The position numbers and the translations under genes were made by a program. Shown here one piece after another: positions 1 to 5,281 of a stretch of 5,281 nucleotides of DNA (positions are counted from its first letter, which is position 1; each line of letters opens with the position of its first letter). The notes under the pieces are model-generated. The model saw only the letters and a program-made list of their open reading frames with translations. It was not told the DNA's origin and made no database searches. Origin of the DNA: an uncultured beta proteobacterium (GTDB lineage: Bacteria; Pseudomonadota; Gammaproteobacteria; Burkholderiales; Burkholderiaceae_C). The DNA lies in assembly GCA_903885415.1 (NCBI GenBank), contig CAISIP010000605.1, forward strand, positions 1-5,281, read 5' to 3'.

Positions 1-708
1 CGCTGTCAACGTGCCGACCGAGGCGATTGCGTAGGCGACTGCACGAGTGCGTCGTGACTCGCTCACGCCTGACTTTTTCAATAGCCAGGTGAAAATGGGA
101 ATGAACTGGATGGCATGAATGGGAACTCCGTGCGGGAATTTCATAATCCCTGCAGCCCCGAATGTCTCCGGGGAATGACCAGTCGCTACTTGGTAGTTGC
201 CCCAGGCAACGACCACAAATCCAAGCAGACAGGACAAAAACAAAAATGCCATGCCACCGCGGATGGCTAAGGCCATGTCGGCAGCTGCGCGGAGTGGTCC
301 GAAACTTCTGCGGGTGAGTTCTGCGATTGCGATCGTCACAAGCACGATGAGTCCCTCGATCCAAAGCAGAACGTTGCCGTCAAATATGGTTCCGCGGTTG
401 AAGTGGGATGCGACACCGCGCCACTGTTGCAGCGTGATCAGCCCAACCTCAACGAGCATCGCCACAGCAAGCGTTCCGCTCAGCACCAGATCACCTGACC
501 TGCACCGCATCTTACCGACCACCCAGCCAAGGGAGAGGAGGGTCGCCCCGGCAGAAAGTCCAAACAGGATCGGTTTGCGTAAGGAAACAGGCCCCTCGAG
601 TGAGCCGCCGTCGGCCAGCCAAACGAACACATGCAGACAGCCGCTCAGCATGAGCATGGTACCGGCGGCAAAAAGCATCGTTGATTCGGGTCGTCGCTGC
701 GGTGTCAT
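1..708 (-). CDS. Multi-pass membrane protein of unknown function, partial (3' end outside window)
   Basis: The minus strand is open for 236 codons from the ATG at 708-706 to the window edge, so the stop lies outside. Hydrophobic segments sit at about residues 11-31, 46-64, 74-93, 112-130, 151-170, 195-210 and 223 onward, giving six or seven membrane spans. Polar conserved-looking loops include QQWRGVASHFN (about 94-104) and KFPHGVPIHAIQF (about 190-202), whose His residues near membrane edges could bind a metal, heme or quinone; that is speculation. An LSGC near residue 24 resembles a lipobox, but it lies inside the first span and the protein is polytopic, so a lipoprotein is unlikely. The ATG overlaps the stop of the upstream monooxygenase (ATGA) and has no good Shine-Dalgarno, which fits translational coupling. 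Met11 is an alternative start. I recognise no named family. The reading frame is convincing; the function is unknown. Confidence 0.8.
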   Translation of the reverse strand, partial: MTPQRRPESTMLFAAGTMLMLSGCLHVFVWLADGGSLEGPVSLRKPILFGLSAGATLLSLGWVVGKMRCRSGDLVLSGTLAVAMLVEVGLITLQQWRGVASHFNRGTIFDGNVLLWIEGLIVLVTIAIAELTRRSFGPLRAAADMALAIRGGMAFLFLSCLLGFVVVAWGNYQVATGHSPETFGAAGIMKFPHGVPIHAIQFIPIFTWLLKKSGVSESRRTRAVAYAIASVGTLTA

Positions 709-1718
709 TGTTTCACGAGTTGTGCCGTCGAGCGTTCCTTGCCCAGTGGGATACCCGTGTGACGCAGAAGACATCCGGCAGCAGCGATGCCTGAGCAAAA
801 AGCCCCCTCTACCCGCCCGGCCACGAGAGACGAGCACCGCTTGGTCTTACCGGTCGGCAGACACTGCCGATGGCTAAACTCCTCCACCATGGCGTCGGAG
901 GCGAAATGCCGCAGCAGCGGATGCGCCCTGTCGAGAAAACGACCGGCATCCGCGCCAGAGTCAAACCGCATCGTGCCGCTGAACCCGATCTGACAGAACC
1001 ACCGCGGATCCGCCGGCCCTCCGGGGCCGTTGATCGCCCCGGCCACGGCCATCACGGGATGGATCGCAAGGACATAGAGGTACTGCGGATCCAACTCGTT
1101 GAGGTGCTGGTCTAGGTGCAGCATCAGTGAGTGGTTGCCTAGGTCGGCTCCCTCGACTGTAAACCCGCTGGTGTGGTCGGCGATGGACCGCCGCACTCCG
1201 CTACCGCCGCCGTCGCAGCCCACGACCAGATCGAACCGTCGCAGTTCGCCGGCCCCGTCGCCCCGCGACGCGATGCGGAGCTGTGGCTGCCCCGCGTCGA
1301 CGAGGATCGCCTCCGCCCCGAAGTGGAGGACCACGGAATCTGCATGCCGCTCAGACAGATGGGCCTGAAGACAGCGGCAGATGTCACCGCGGCTCCCCGT
1401 CCAACCCCTGCCGTGGTACGGCTCCTCCGCGAAGCCAGCCCCGAGCCGACGAAGCCAGGGGTGGGGGGCGATCTTCAGCCCCTTGAAGTGAATGAGCCCG
1501 GCATCGAAACGGTCGGTGATGCCGATGAAGCGTGCCGCACGCAGACCGTGGCCCGTAATGTCGATCGTGTAGCTGCGATCGGGGTTGTAGGTTTCGGCGC
1601 TAGAGTGGTCGTCGGCACGTTCGAAAACCGCGATCTCGAACCCGCCCTGCTGGGCCAACGCCGCAGCCAACGTCAGGCCCGCAGGCCCGCCACCGACGAT
1701 CGCCACGCTGATTTTCAC
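705..1718 (-). CDS. FAD-dependent monooxygenase, kynurenine-3-monooxygenase-like, with atypical short C-terminus
   Basis: This 337-residue protein resembles class A flavoprotein hydroxylases, which use NAD(P)H, O2 and FAD to hydroxylate aromatic or related substrates. The N-terminal Rossmann motif is GGGPAG (9-14), with the ribose-binding acidic residue at E33 (VFER). The segment around R48-G56 (RSYTIDITG) is reminiscent of the kynurenine monooxygenase/UbiH group. R110 lies in the usual Arg position, and the DG motif is GCDGGGSGVRR (167-177). LPTGK (287-291) precedes the second FAD motif, where the family has hydrophobic residues plus G-D-A-A. Here the aligned stretch reads AFCSGIAAAGC (306-316), so the Asp is Ile, and GIPLGQG-like sequence has become GIPLGKE. 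The protein then ends about 60-100 residues earlier than most relatives. The start is GTG with GAGGA (1725-1729) 6 nt upstream. It lies 76 bp after the SDR gene in the same direction. It could be an active short variant, a decaying gene, or carry a frameshift near the 3' end. Confidence 0.85.
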   Translation of the reverse strand: MKISVAIVGGGPAGLTLAAALAQQGGFEIAVFERADDHSSAETYNPDRSYTIDITGHGLRAARFIGITDRFDAGLIHFKGLKIAPHPWLRRLGAGFAEEPYHGRGWTGSRGDICRCLQAHLSERHADSVVLHFGAEAILVDAGQPQLRIASRGDGAGELRRFDLVVGCDGGGSGVRRSIADHTSGFTVEGADLGNHSLMLHLDQHLNELDPQYLYVLAIHPVMAVAGAINGPGGPADPRWFCQIGFSGTMRFDSGADAGRFLDRAHPLLRHFASDAMVEEFSHRQCLPTGKTKRCSSLVAGRVEGAFCSGIAAAGCLLRHTGIPLGKERSTAQLVKQ

Positions 1719-1724
1719 GTCTTG

Positions 1725-1729
1725 TCCTC
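1725..1729 (-). promoter_or_regulatory. Ribosome binding site for the GTG-started monooxygenase
   Basis: The minus strand reads GAGGA, six bases before GTG at 1718-1716. This decides the start, because no ATG is available nearby and the GxGxxG motif of the Rossmann fold begins only nine residues later. Confidence 0.65.
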
Positions 1730-1794
1730 AAGGATTCCGCCAGGGCCCGATCCTATCCTCGAGATGCATCCGCCGCCAACGCGAGCCAGGGGAC

Positions 1795-2583
1795 TCAAGG
1801 GGCCGTGCCATCCCCCGACAACCCCTTGCCGAGATGCATGCCCGAATCGAGCCGCAGCAGTTCGCCCGTCATCGATGCGGCACCGTCGATCAACCAGATG
1901 ACCGCGTCGGCAACCTCCCCCGGAGTGCTGGCCCGCTCCAGCGGAACGGCCCGTTCGTATTGGCTCTTTAGCAGCTCCATGCCGCCCTCGCCGGCTCCGC
2001 TGGCAAACCAACGGCTGAGAATGAGACCCGGGCACACGGCATTCACCCGCACATCCGGTGCGAGCATCCTTGCCACGTTCAGGGTAAGGGCGTTGAGCGC
2101 TCCTTTGGAGGCGATGTAGGGGGCCGAGGTGCCGATCCCGAGCGCGCCGGCCATCGACGAAACGTTGACGATCGCCCCCCTAGCCCTCTTCAGCTCCGGC
2201 GCACAGGCGCGGATCATTTGGAAGGCACCGATCAGATTCACGGCATAGATGTCGTGGAAGACTTGCGCATCGAGCCCTTCCCAGCCCGCCATGCTGGCAA
2301 TGGACGTGCGGCCCGCATTGTTCACCAACGCGTCGATGCGTCCCCAGCGATCGACCGCGGCACCGACCATGCTGCGGCAGGCGGCGTCGTCGGCCACGTC
2401 GGCCCGCACCAACAGCGTGTCGGCACCAGCCTCGGCGCAGGCCGCGGCCGATGCCGAGGCATCCGCCTCGCTCTTCGTGTAGTTAATGACGACGTCATAC
2501 CCGCGGCGCGCCAGGCCCAGGACCGTGGCGGCGCCCACGCCCGTCGCAGACCCTGTCACAACGGCTACCTTCCGCTCTGGCAT
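1795..2583 (-). CDS. Short-chain dehydrogenase/reductase (FabG-like SDR)
   Basis: A complete 262-residue classical SDR, a cytosolic NAD(P)(H)-dependent alcohol/ketone oxidoreductase. Visible motifs are the cofactor loop TGSATGVG (10-17), ADV (61-63), NNAG (88-91), the structural Asn116, and the catalytic set Ser143, Tyr156 and Lys160 (YIASK). Spacing of 13 and 4 residues matches FabG. NAVCPGLI (181-188) is the usual post-catalytic strand and turn. Arg27 and the absence of an Asp after the second strand (VVINYTKSEA) suggest NADP preference, as in FabG; this is inference. The length is normal for the family. I chose the ATG at 2583-2581 because GGGAGG lies 5 nt upstream; an ATG 18 nt further upstream has no such site and would place the SD inside the gene. 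It is the first gene of the minus-strand set and is divergent from a TetR regulator. A 3-oxoacyl-ACP reductase role is possible, but the neighbours suggest a catabolic or modifying dehydrogenase. Confidence 0.95.
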   Translation of the reverse strand: MPERKVAVVTGSATGVGAATVLGLARRGYDVVINYTKSEADASASAAACAEAGADTLLVRADVADDAACRSMVGAAVDRWGRIDALVNNAGRTSIASMAGWEGLDAQVFHDIYAVNLIGAFQMIRACAPELKRARGAIVNVSSMAGALGIGTSAPYIASKGALNALTLNVARMLAPDVRVNAVCPGLILSRWFASGAGEGGMELLKSQYERAVPLERASTPGEVADAVIWLIDGAASMTGELLRLDSGMHLGKGLSGDGTAP

Positions 2584-2588
2584 CCCAA

Positions 2589-2594
2589 CCTCCC
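2589..2594 (-). promoter_or_regulatory. Ribosome binding site of the SDR gene
   Basis: The minus strand has GGGAGG five bases before ATG 2583-2581. It is a strong Shine-Dalgarno and rules against the upstream ATG at 2601-2599, which would add MCREVG to the protein. Confidence 0.8.
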
Positions 2595-2607
2595 TACACA
2601 TTGGCCT

Positions 2608-2636
2608 CGATACCGTCCACGCTCCACAACGTATCG
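2608..2636. repeat. Inverted repeat, candidate operator close to the SDR start
   Basis: Arms CGATAC (2608-2613) and GTATCG (2631-2636) are perfect reverse complements separated by 17 bp. The element sits 25-53 bp upstream of the SDR ATG, where a bound repressor would block transcription. Six-base arms can arise by chance, so the operator role is inference. Confidence 0.3.
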
Positions 2637-2815
2637 CAAACGGCGGGAAATAAACACACGCGGCGGTTGATCTGCCCGCATGAATGACGCTATTTTTGTT
2701 AGGGTTTTGCCCCCCACTAGACTAGCCCCGCCTAGAGGCGTCGGTAGCCCAAGCCACTATGCGGTCGGATCCTGCTGGTTTCCTATCCAAATGATGATTA
2801 TCCAGACGTCTTGTG

Positions 2816-2853
2816 CGTGATTGCCCACCCCTGCTAACGTTCCGGCAATCGCG
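2816..2853. repeat. Imperfect inverted repeat, candidate TetR operator or leader hairpin
   Basis: CGTGATTGCC (2816-2825) matches the reverse complement of GGCAATCGCG (2844-2853) at 9 of 10 positions, with an 18-bp spacer holding AACGTT (2836-2841). It ends 45 bp before the TetR start codon. This is the best symmetric element in the divergent spacer. It could be an autoregulatory operator, with arms about 2.5 helical turns apart centre to centre, or a hairpin in the 5' leader. No binding data can be derived from the sequence. Confidence 0.4.
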
Positions 2854-2854
2854 T

Positions 2855-2873
2855 GGGCTGGACCCGGGCTGGA
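2855..2873. repeat. Direct repeat GGGCTGGA x2, 11 bp apart
   Basis: GGGCTGGA occurs at 2855-2862 and again at 2866-2873, start to start 11 bp, which is about one helical turn, just upstream of the TetR gene. Such phased repeats can be regulator half-sites, but this is also within reach of chance in a GC-rich spacer. Confidence 0.3.
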
Positions 2874-2898
2874 TCATTACCCAGAGAACACATTGAGC

Positions 2899-3534
2899 AT
2901 GAGCATGGGCAGTAAACCGCAGCAAGCCCGCAGCATTCTTTCGATGGCCAGGATGCTTGACGCCGCTGAGGCCATTTTCGCAGAGGGCGGGGATAACGCC
3001 CTCTCTGTGGAAGCCGTCATAACTCGTGCGAAAACATCGGTCGGGAACTTCTACGGCCGCTTCGGCGACCGCGACGGCCTGCTCCGAGCCATGCACGAGC
3101 GGTTTCTCTTGCGGCTCGGAGGCGCCGCGCACGTGGCGGTCGCAGCAGCCGGCAACGAAAAGACCTTGGCAGGCGCAATCGAGGTGTTCCTCTCGCACGT
3201 CTTCACCGCCACGCAAGAGTACCGCAATTCAGCCCGCTTCTTCGTTCTCCACCGTTCGGCCGACCCGAACCTGCGGGCCCAGGGCATCCGGGCGAATGCG
3301 GTGTTCGCCAGCATCTTCACCACGCTCGTGCTGAGCCACCGCGAGGAGATCGCACATGCCCACCCGGAGACCGCGACCGACGTGGCCTGGCGGATGATGT
3401 TTGCGGCTTTAGCCCAGCAGATGATGTTCGACGATCAGGAAGTCAGCGGCGTGCCGATGACCATCCCGGCGCTGGTGCACGAAATCGCATGCTGTCTTTC
3501 GGTCTACCTCAAGGCAGCCCCGGCGAAACGCTGA
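2899..3534 (+). CDS. TetR/AcrR-family transcriptional regulator
   Basis: A 211-residue TetR-type regulator, a dimeric DNA-binding protein usually acting as a ligand-released repressor. The N-terminal helix-turn-helix domain spans about residues 12-65: RMLDAAEAIFAEGG is helix 1, ALSVEAVITRAKTSVGNFYGRF carries the helix-turn-helix (34-55), and GDRDGLLRAM is the start of helix 4. The rest is a helical ligand-binding and dimerisation domain, which is not conserved enough to name a ligand. Total length is typical. I took ATG 2899 as the start, with a weak AGAGAA at 2883-2888. ATG 2905 is equally possible, and the same frame is open back to a TTG at 2821, which would add 26 residues with no helix-turn-helix content. 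It is divergent from the SDR-monooxygenase-membrane protein set, so it probably controls that operon and itself from the 315-bp spacer. Family assignment is firm; target and ligand are inferred. Confidence 0.92.
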   Translation: MSMGSKPQQARSILSMARMLDAAEAIFAEGGDNALSVEAVITRAKTSVGNFYGRFGDRDGLLRAMHERFLLRLGGAAHVAVAAAGNEKTLAGAIEVFLSHVFTATQEYRNSARFFVLHRSADPNLRAQGIRANAVFASIFTTLVLSHREEIAHAHPETATDVAWRMMFAALAQQMMFDDQEVSGVPMTIPALVHEIACCLSVYLKAAPAKR

Positions 3535-3734
3535 TCGCACTGTTCGGCAGATCCGGCCTTCTGAGTGTGCGCGCCCGCGGGTGCGAAAAAAGAGAGCCAA
3601 CCTAATACTTGGCACACATATCTTAGATTTAGCTCTACTGCCATAACAGAAGCGTACCTCTATAGTTAGGCGTTTAGCCGATTGACTCGGCCCCATGGCT
3701 GGTCGTTTGCGTCACAAATGAGTCTCGAAAAGTC

Positions 3735-3768
3735 TAAGAAGCCAAAAATCAGATCCTCTGGTTTCTTA
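3735..3768. repeat. Inverted repeat / potential stem-loop upstream of the oxidase promoter
   Basis: TAAGAAGCCA (3735-3744) pairs with TGGTTTCTTA (3759-3768), ten pairs including one G-U wobble, around a 14-nt loop. It ends 30 bp before the -35 box of the downstream promoter. It could be an activator or repressor site for the oxidase gene, or a weak terminator-like stem for the TetR transcript. The nearest T-run (3791-3797) is too far away for a standard terminator. Confidence 0.35.
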
Positions 3769-3798
3769 AAGTGCTCTGGACATGCCGTGCTTTTTTTC

Positions 3799-3826
3799 TT
3801 GACATTCAGAGACATCGCTCTATATT
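3799..3826 (+). promoter_or_regulatory. Sigma70-type promoter of the multicopper oxidase gene
   Basis: TTGACA at 3799-3804 is a perfect -35 box, followed after 16 bp by TATATT at 3821-3826, one change from the -10 consensus. A T-rich stretch precedes the -35 box. Transcription would start near 3833, leaving a leader of about 48 nt before the ATG at 3881. This is the best promoter in the window. Confidence 0.65.
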
Positions 3827-3866
3827 TTTTCTATCGCCCTCATTCGCCAGCACCCATCAAGAAAGA

Positions 3867-3873
3867 GAAGGGA
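3867..3873 (+). promoter_or_regulatory. Ribosome binding site of the multicopper oxidase gene
   Basis: GAAGGGA lies 7 nt before ATG 3881-3883. It supports that start over the second in-frame ATG at 3887. Confidence 0.6.
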
Positions 3874-3880
3874 TTTCCCA

Positions 3881-5281
3881 ATGTCGATGCCGCTATCCAA
3901 CTCGCCAGTCGCAGCATTTAAAAGGGCATTTCAGAAGACGTTTACGAATGGGTGTTATTCTCGCGGAGTTTCCTCTCGCCGTCGTCGCCCAAGGCCTCCA
4001 GCCCAGCAGACTTCCCTTGAGTCGCTGGAGCCACGGCAGATGATGTCGGTGAATCATGCATCCAGTGGCTCGTCTGCCAGTTCGACCAATGACAACTCAA
4101 ACATCGCGGCATTCGTTTCCCAAAACTCAATGGGTATGCTTTCCGCCGTGCCCAGCAGGCCGACAGCGGTAGTGGCCATCAGCCGCAACACGCAACTAGA
4201 TGTGACGTGGGCCGCTCCTGCCAGCACCGGCAGCTCGGCAATTACCGAATATCTGGTGAAGTATTCGAGCAACAACGGTGTTGCGGGGTCATGGACGCGG
4301 TTTAGGCCAAGCTCGCCAATCACCGCGACCTCATGCACCGTCACGGGCCTGCCCGACGGCAAAGCGTTTGTGATCAAAGTCGTCGCCCGGAATGCCGTCG
4401 GCATCAGTCAGCCATCGGCAAACTCCGTACAGGTGATGAACGCGAGCAGCCAGGTGATGAAAGCGAGCAGCGTCATTTTTCCGGCGGGAGGCTTTGAACT
4501 CCAGCAGGCAGAACTGCGGCCGTTGGACGTGATCAGGAGCCAGAATGGCGTGCTCGAGGCCGATGTGAAGATGGTCACGGCGGGCTTTACATCCAATCCG
4601 ATCCTCTACGGCGGGCAACAAGTCTACAGCAGCCTCCCGGATGATGACCGTGACTACAACTCCTACGCCATGGCCTACCAGTTCGACGCCTACGGCACGT
4701 CGTACTCGGCAGGCTTTCCGGGCACGATGCTCCAAATAAATAGCGGCGACACGCTCAAGCTCCACCTCACAAATGATCTTGCCGGGAACAACGATCCCAC
4801 CGATCCGGTCTTTCAGACCAATTTCCACTACCACGGTTCGCATACGCCCGACCTGAGCCAAGGGGATAATGTCTACGTCCATATCAAGCCAGGCGAAACG
4901 GTAGACGTTAGCATTCCGATCTCCACATACGAAAATAGCGTAGGTGCCAACTGGTATCACCCGCACGTACACGAGGTGTCCAAGAAGCAGGTTGAGGGTG
5001 GCCTGGCCGGCATGATCATGGTCGGCAACCCACTTGAGCCGTGGCCTCAGTACAAGGACACGCTCAAACAGGTGAATTTGGTTTTCTCGGAGGTCAATAT
5101 CTCCGTCAATGGCCAGTATAAAGAGTTGATTGGTAGTCCTGGCACCAGCACTTATTCTGGTGATGGCTACACCGACGGCTGGCAGAAGCGGGTCAACGGC
5201 CAGATGAATCCGATCATCCGCATCCGCCCCGGTGAGACGCAGGTCTGGAACATGGGCCAGTTTGGCGCACGCGGCGCCACG
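3881..5281 (+). CDS. Exported multicopper oxidase with planctomycete LEPR leader and FN3 domain, partial (3' end outside window)
   Basis: The frame is open for 467 codons to the window edge. Residues 1-57 form a leader with basic residues (R28, R33-R36, R38) followed by SLESLEPRQMMSV (45-57). This matches the N-terminal motif of many exported planctomycete proteins, although no classical long hydrophobic core is evident. After a Ser/Asn-rich linker, about residues 91-186 look like a fibronectin type III domain (PSRPTAVVA, LDVTWAAP, ITEYLVKY, VTGLPDGKAFVIKVVARNAVG). The cupredoxin-like oxidase part starts near 225. HYHGSH (316-321) and WYHPHVH (358-364) give the first two HxH copper motifs of the type 2/3 trinuclear site, followed by GGLAGMIMVGNP (373-384). 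RIRPGETQVWNMGQ (447-460) is the typical start of the next domain. The HxPxH and HCHxxxH motifs with the type 1 copper site should lie downstream. Such enzymes oxidise phenols, metals or bilirubin-like substrates with O2; the substrate is not predictable here. Its own promoter suggests independent expression. Confidence 0.93.
   Translation, partial: MSMPLSNSPVAAFKRAFQKTFTNGCYSRGVSSRRRRPRPPAQQTSLESLEPRQMMSVNHASSGSSASSTNDNSNIAAFVSQNSMGMLSAVPSRPTAVVAISRNTQLDVTWAAPASTGSSAITEYLVKYSSNNGVAGSWTRFRPSSPITATSCTVTGLPDGKAFVIKVVARNAVGISQPSANSVQVMNASSQVMKASSVIFPAGGFELQQAELRPLDVIRSQNGVLEADVKMVTAGFTSNPILYGGQQVYSSLPDDDRDYNSYAMAYQFDAYGTSYSAGFPGTMLQINSGDTLKLHLTNDLAGNNDPTDPVFQTNFHYHGSHTPDLSQGDNVYVHIKPGETVDVSIPISTYENSVGANWYHPHVHEVSKKQVEGGLAGMIMVGNPLEPWPQYKDTLKQVNLVFSEVNISVNGQYKELIGSPGTSTYSGDGYTDGWQKRVNGQMNPIIRIRPGETQVWNMGQFGARGAT
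4430..4471 (+). repeat. 21-bp tandem duplication inside the oxidase gene
   Basis: Units 4430-4450 and 4451-4471 are adjacent and differ at one base (C versus A at the twelfth position). They encode QVMNASS and QVMKASS (residues 184-197) in the linker between the FN3 domain and the oxidase core. The near identity at DNA level points to a recent in-frame duplication. Confidence 0.9.

Larger units (their letters stand above)
2584..2898. promoter_or_regulatory. Divergent intergenic control region between SDR operon and TetR gene
   Basis: This 315-bp stretch separates two divergent start codons and should hold both promoters and the repressor's operator. I found no convincing -35/-10 pair for either direction. 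A weak plus-strand candidate is TTGTGC (2811-2816) with TAACGT (2835-2840) at 18 bp spacing, overlapping the 2816-2853 inverted repeat. Symmetric elements at 2608-2636 and 2816-2853 and a direct repeat at 2855-2873 are listed separately. A cluster with three CTAG tetranucleotides and a 5-bp-arm palindrome (CGCCT-AG-AGGCG, 2729-2740) lies in the middle. Short open frames crossing this region are not convincing genes. Confidence 0.6.
3535..3880. other. AT-richer intergenic region between TetR and multicopper oxidase genes
   Basis: This 346-bp region follows the TetR stop. It holds several small stem-loops: GCCAA/TTGGC at 3596-3613, GCCGA/TCGGC at 3677-3691, and the larger inverted repeat at 3735-3768. 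None is followed by a U-run in the way of a classical intrinsic terminator. From roughly 3590 on it is visibly richer in A and T than the flanking genes. The right end carries the oxidase promoter and RBS. Open frames here (for example 3682-3921 on the plus strand) start with TTG, lack an RBS, and run across the promoter, so I do not call a gene. Confidence 0.6.

Noticed and set aside
197..877. 226-codon open frame on the plus strand
   Set aside because: It is antisense to the membrane protein and the end of the monooxygenase. Its product is low-complexity Ser/Pro/Arg-rich with no domain, as expected for an antisense shadow in GC-rich DNA.
1173..1901. 242-codon open frame on the plus strand
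   Set aside because: It is antisense to the monooxygenase and the SDR 3' end, starts without a good RBS, and the minus-strand frames carry clear family motifs.
2722..3216. 164-codon minus-strand open frame crossing the divergent spacer
   Set aside because: It overlaps the helix-turn-helix coding part of the TetR gene on the opposite strand and its translation shows no domain.
3568..3590. GC-rich hairpin followed by an A-run, as a terminator of the TetR gene
   Set aside because: The tail is A, not T, on the plus strand, and the stem is short with a tight loop. It has no use on the minus strand either, as the T-run would precede the stem.
3610..3626. Possible sigma54 -24/-12 promoter (TGGCAC at 3610-3615)
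   Set aside because: The -24 half fits, but the -12 position reads TCTTA instead of TTGCA/T, lacking the essential GC.
3682..3921. 79-codon plus-strand open frame before the oxidase
   Set aside because: It has a TTG start and no RBS, runs through the promoter, and overlaps the oxidase start in another frame.
3881..4050. Classical Sec or Tat signal peptide in the oxidase
   Set aside because: There is no long hydrophobic core and no twin-arginine motif followed by one. The Arg cluster plus LEPR motif explains the leader better.
4331..4972. 213-codon open frame on the minus strand
   Set aside because: It lies entirely opposite the multicopper oxidase, whose motifs prove the plus-strand frame. 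Its translation shows no recognisable domain and it is a shadow.

Overview
The window most likely comes from a planctomycete. The evidence is the N-terminus of the rightmost gene. It has an Arg-rich stretch followed by a SLESLEPRQMMS motif, which is the 'LEPR'-type leader found on many exported planctomycete proteins. The coding regions look GC-rich, and an AT-richer island lies in front of that gene. The assignment rests on one motif, so it is probable rather than certain.

Left part (1-2583, minus strand): a three-gene, probably co-transcribed set. It reads right to left as a short-chain dehydrogenase/reductase (2583-1795, strong RBS), a kynurenine-3-monooxygenase-like FAD monooxygenase (1718-705, GTG start with RBS), and a multi-pass membrane protein of unknown function (708 to beyond position 1). 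The membrane protein's ATG overlaps the monooxygenase stop in an ATGA arrangement. The monooxygenase has a good N-terminal FAD half, but its C-terminal end is short and unlike the family: the Asp of the second FAD motif (G-D) is missing. It may be a decayed gene or an inactive variant.

Middle (2584-3534): a 315-bp divergent spacer with two inverted repeats and a short direct repeat, then a TetR-family repressor on the plus strand (2899-3534). The layout is the classic one of a TetR regulator controlling itself and the divergent enzyme operon. A reasonable inference is that the SDR and monooxygenase process a small hydrophobic or aromatic compound that the repressor senses. The substrate cannot be read from the sequence.

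Right part (3535-5281): an AT-richer 346-bp intergenic region with a 10-bp-arm inverted repeat and a near-consensus sigma70-type promoter (TTGACA-16-TATATT). It is followed by the 5' part of a large exported multicopper oxidase (3881 to beyond the window end). This protein has a planctomycete leader, a fibronectin type III domain, a 21-bp tandem duplication in the linker, and the first two copper-binding HxH motifs. The C-terminal copper motifs lie outside the window.

Two of the five genes run off the window ends. I see no RNA gene, CRISPR array, insertion sequence or prophage signal. I do not see a clear, wholly new system. The most notable points are the export signal and domain layout of the oxidase, the odd 3' end of the monooxygenase, and the uncharacterised membrane protein coupled to it.
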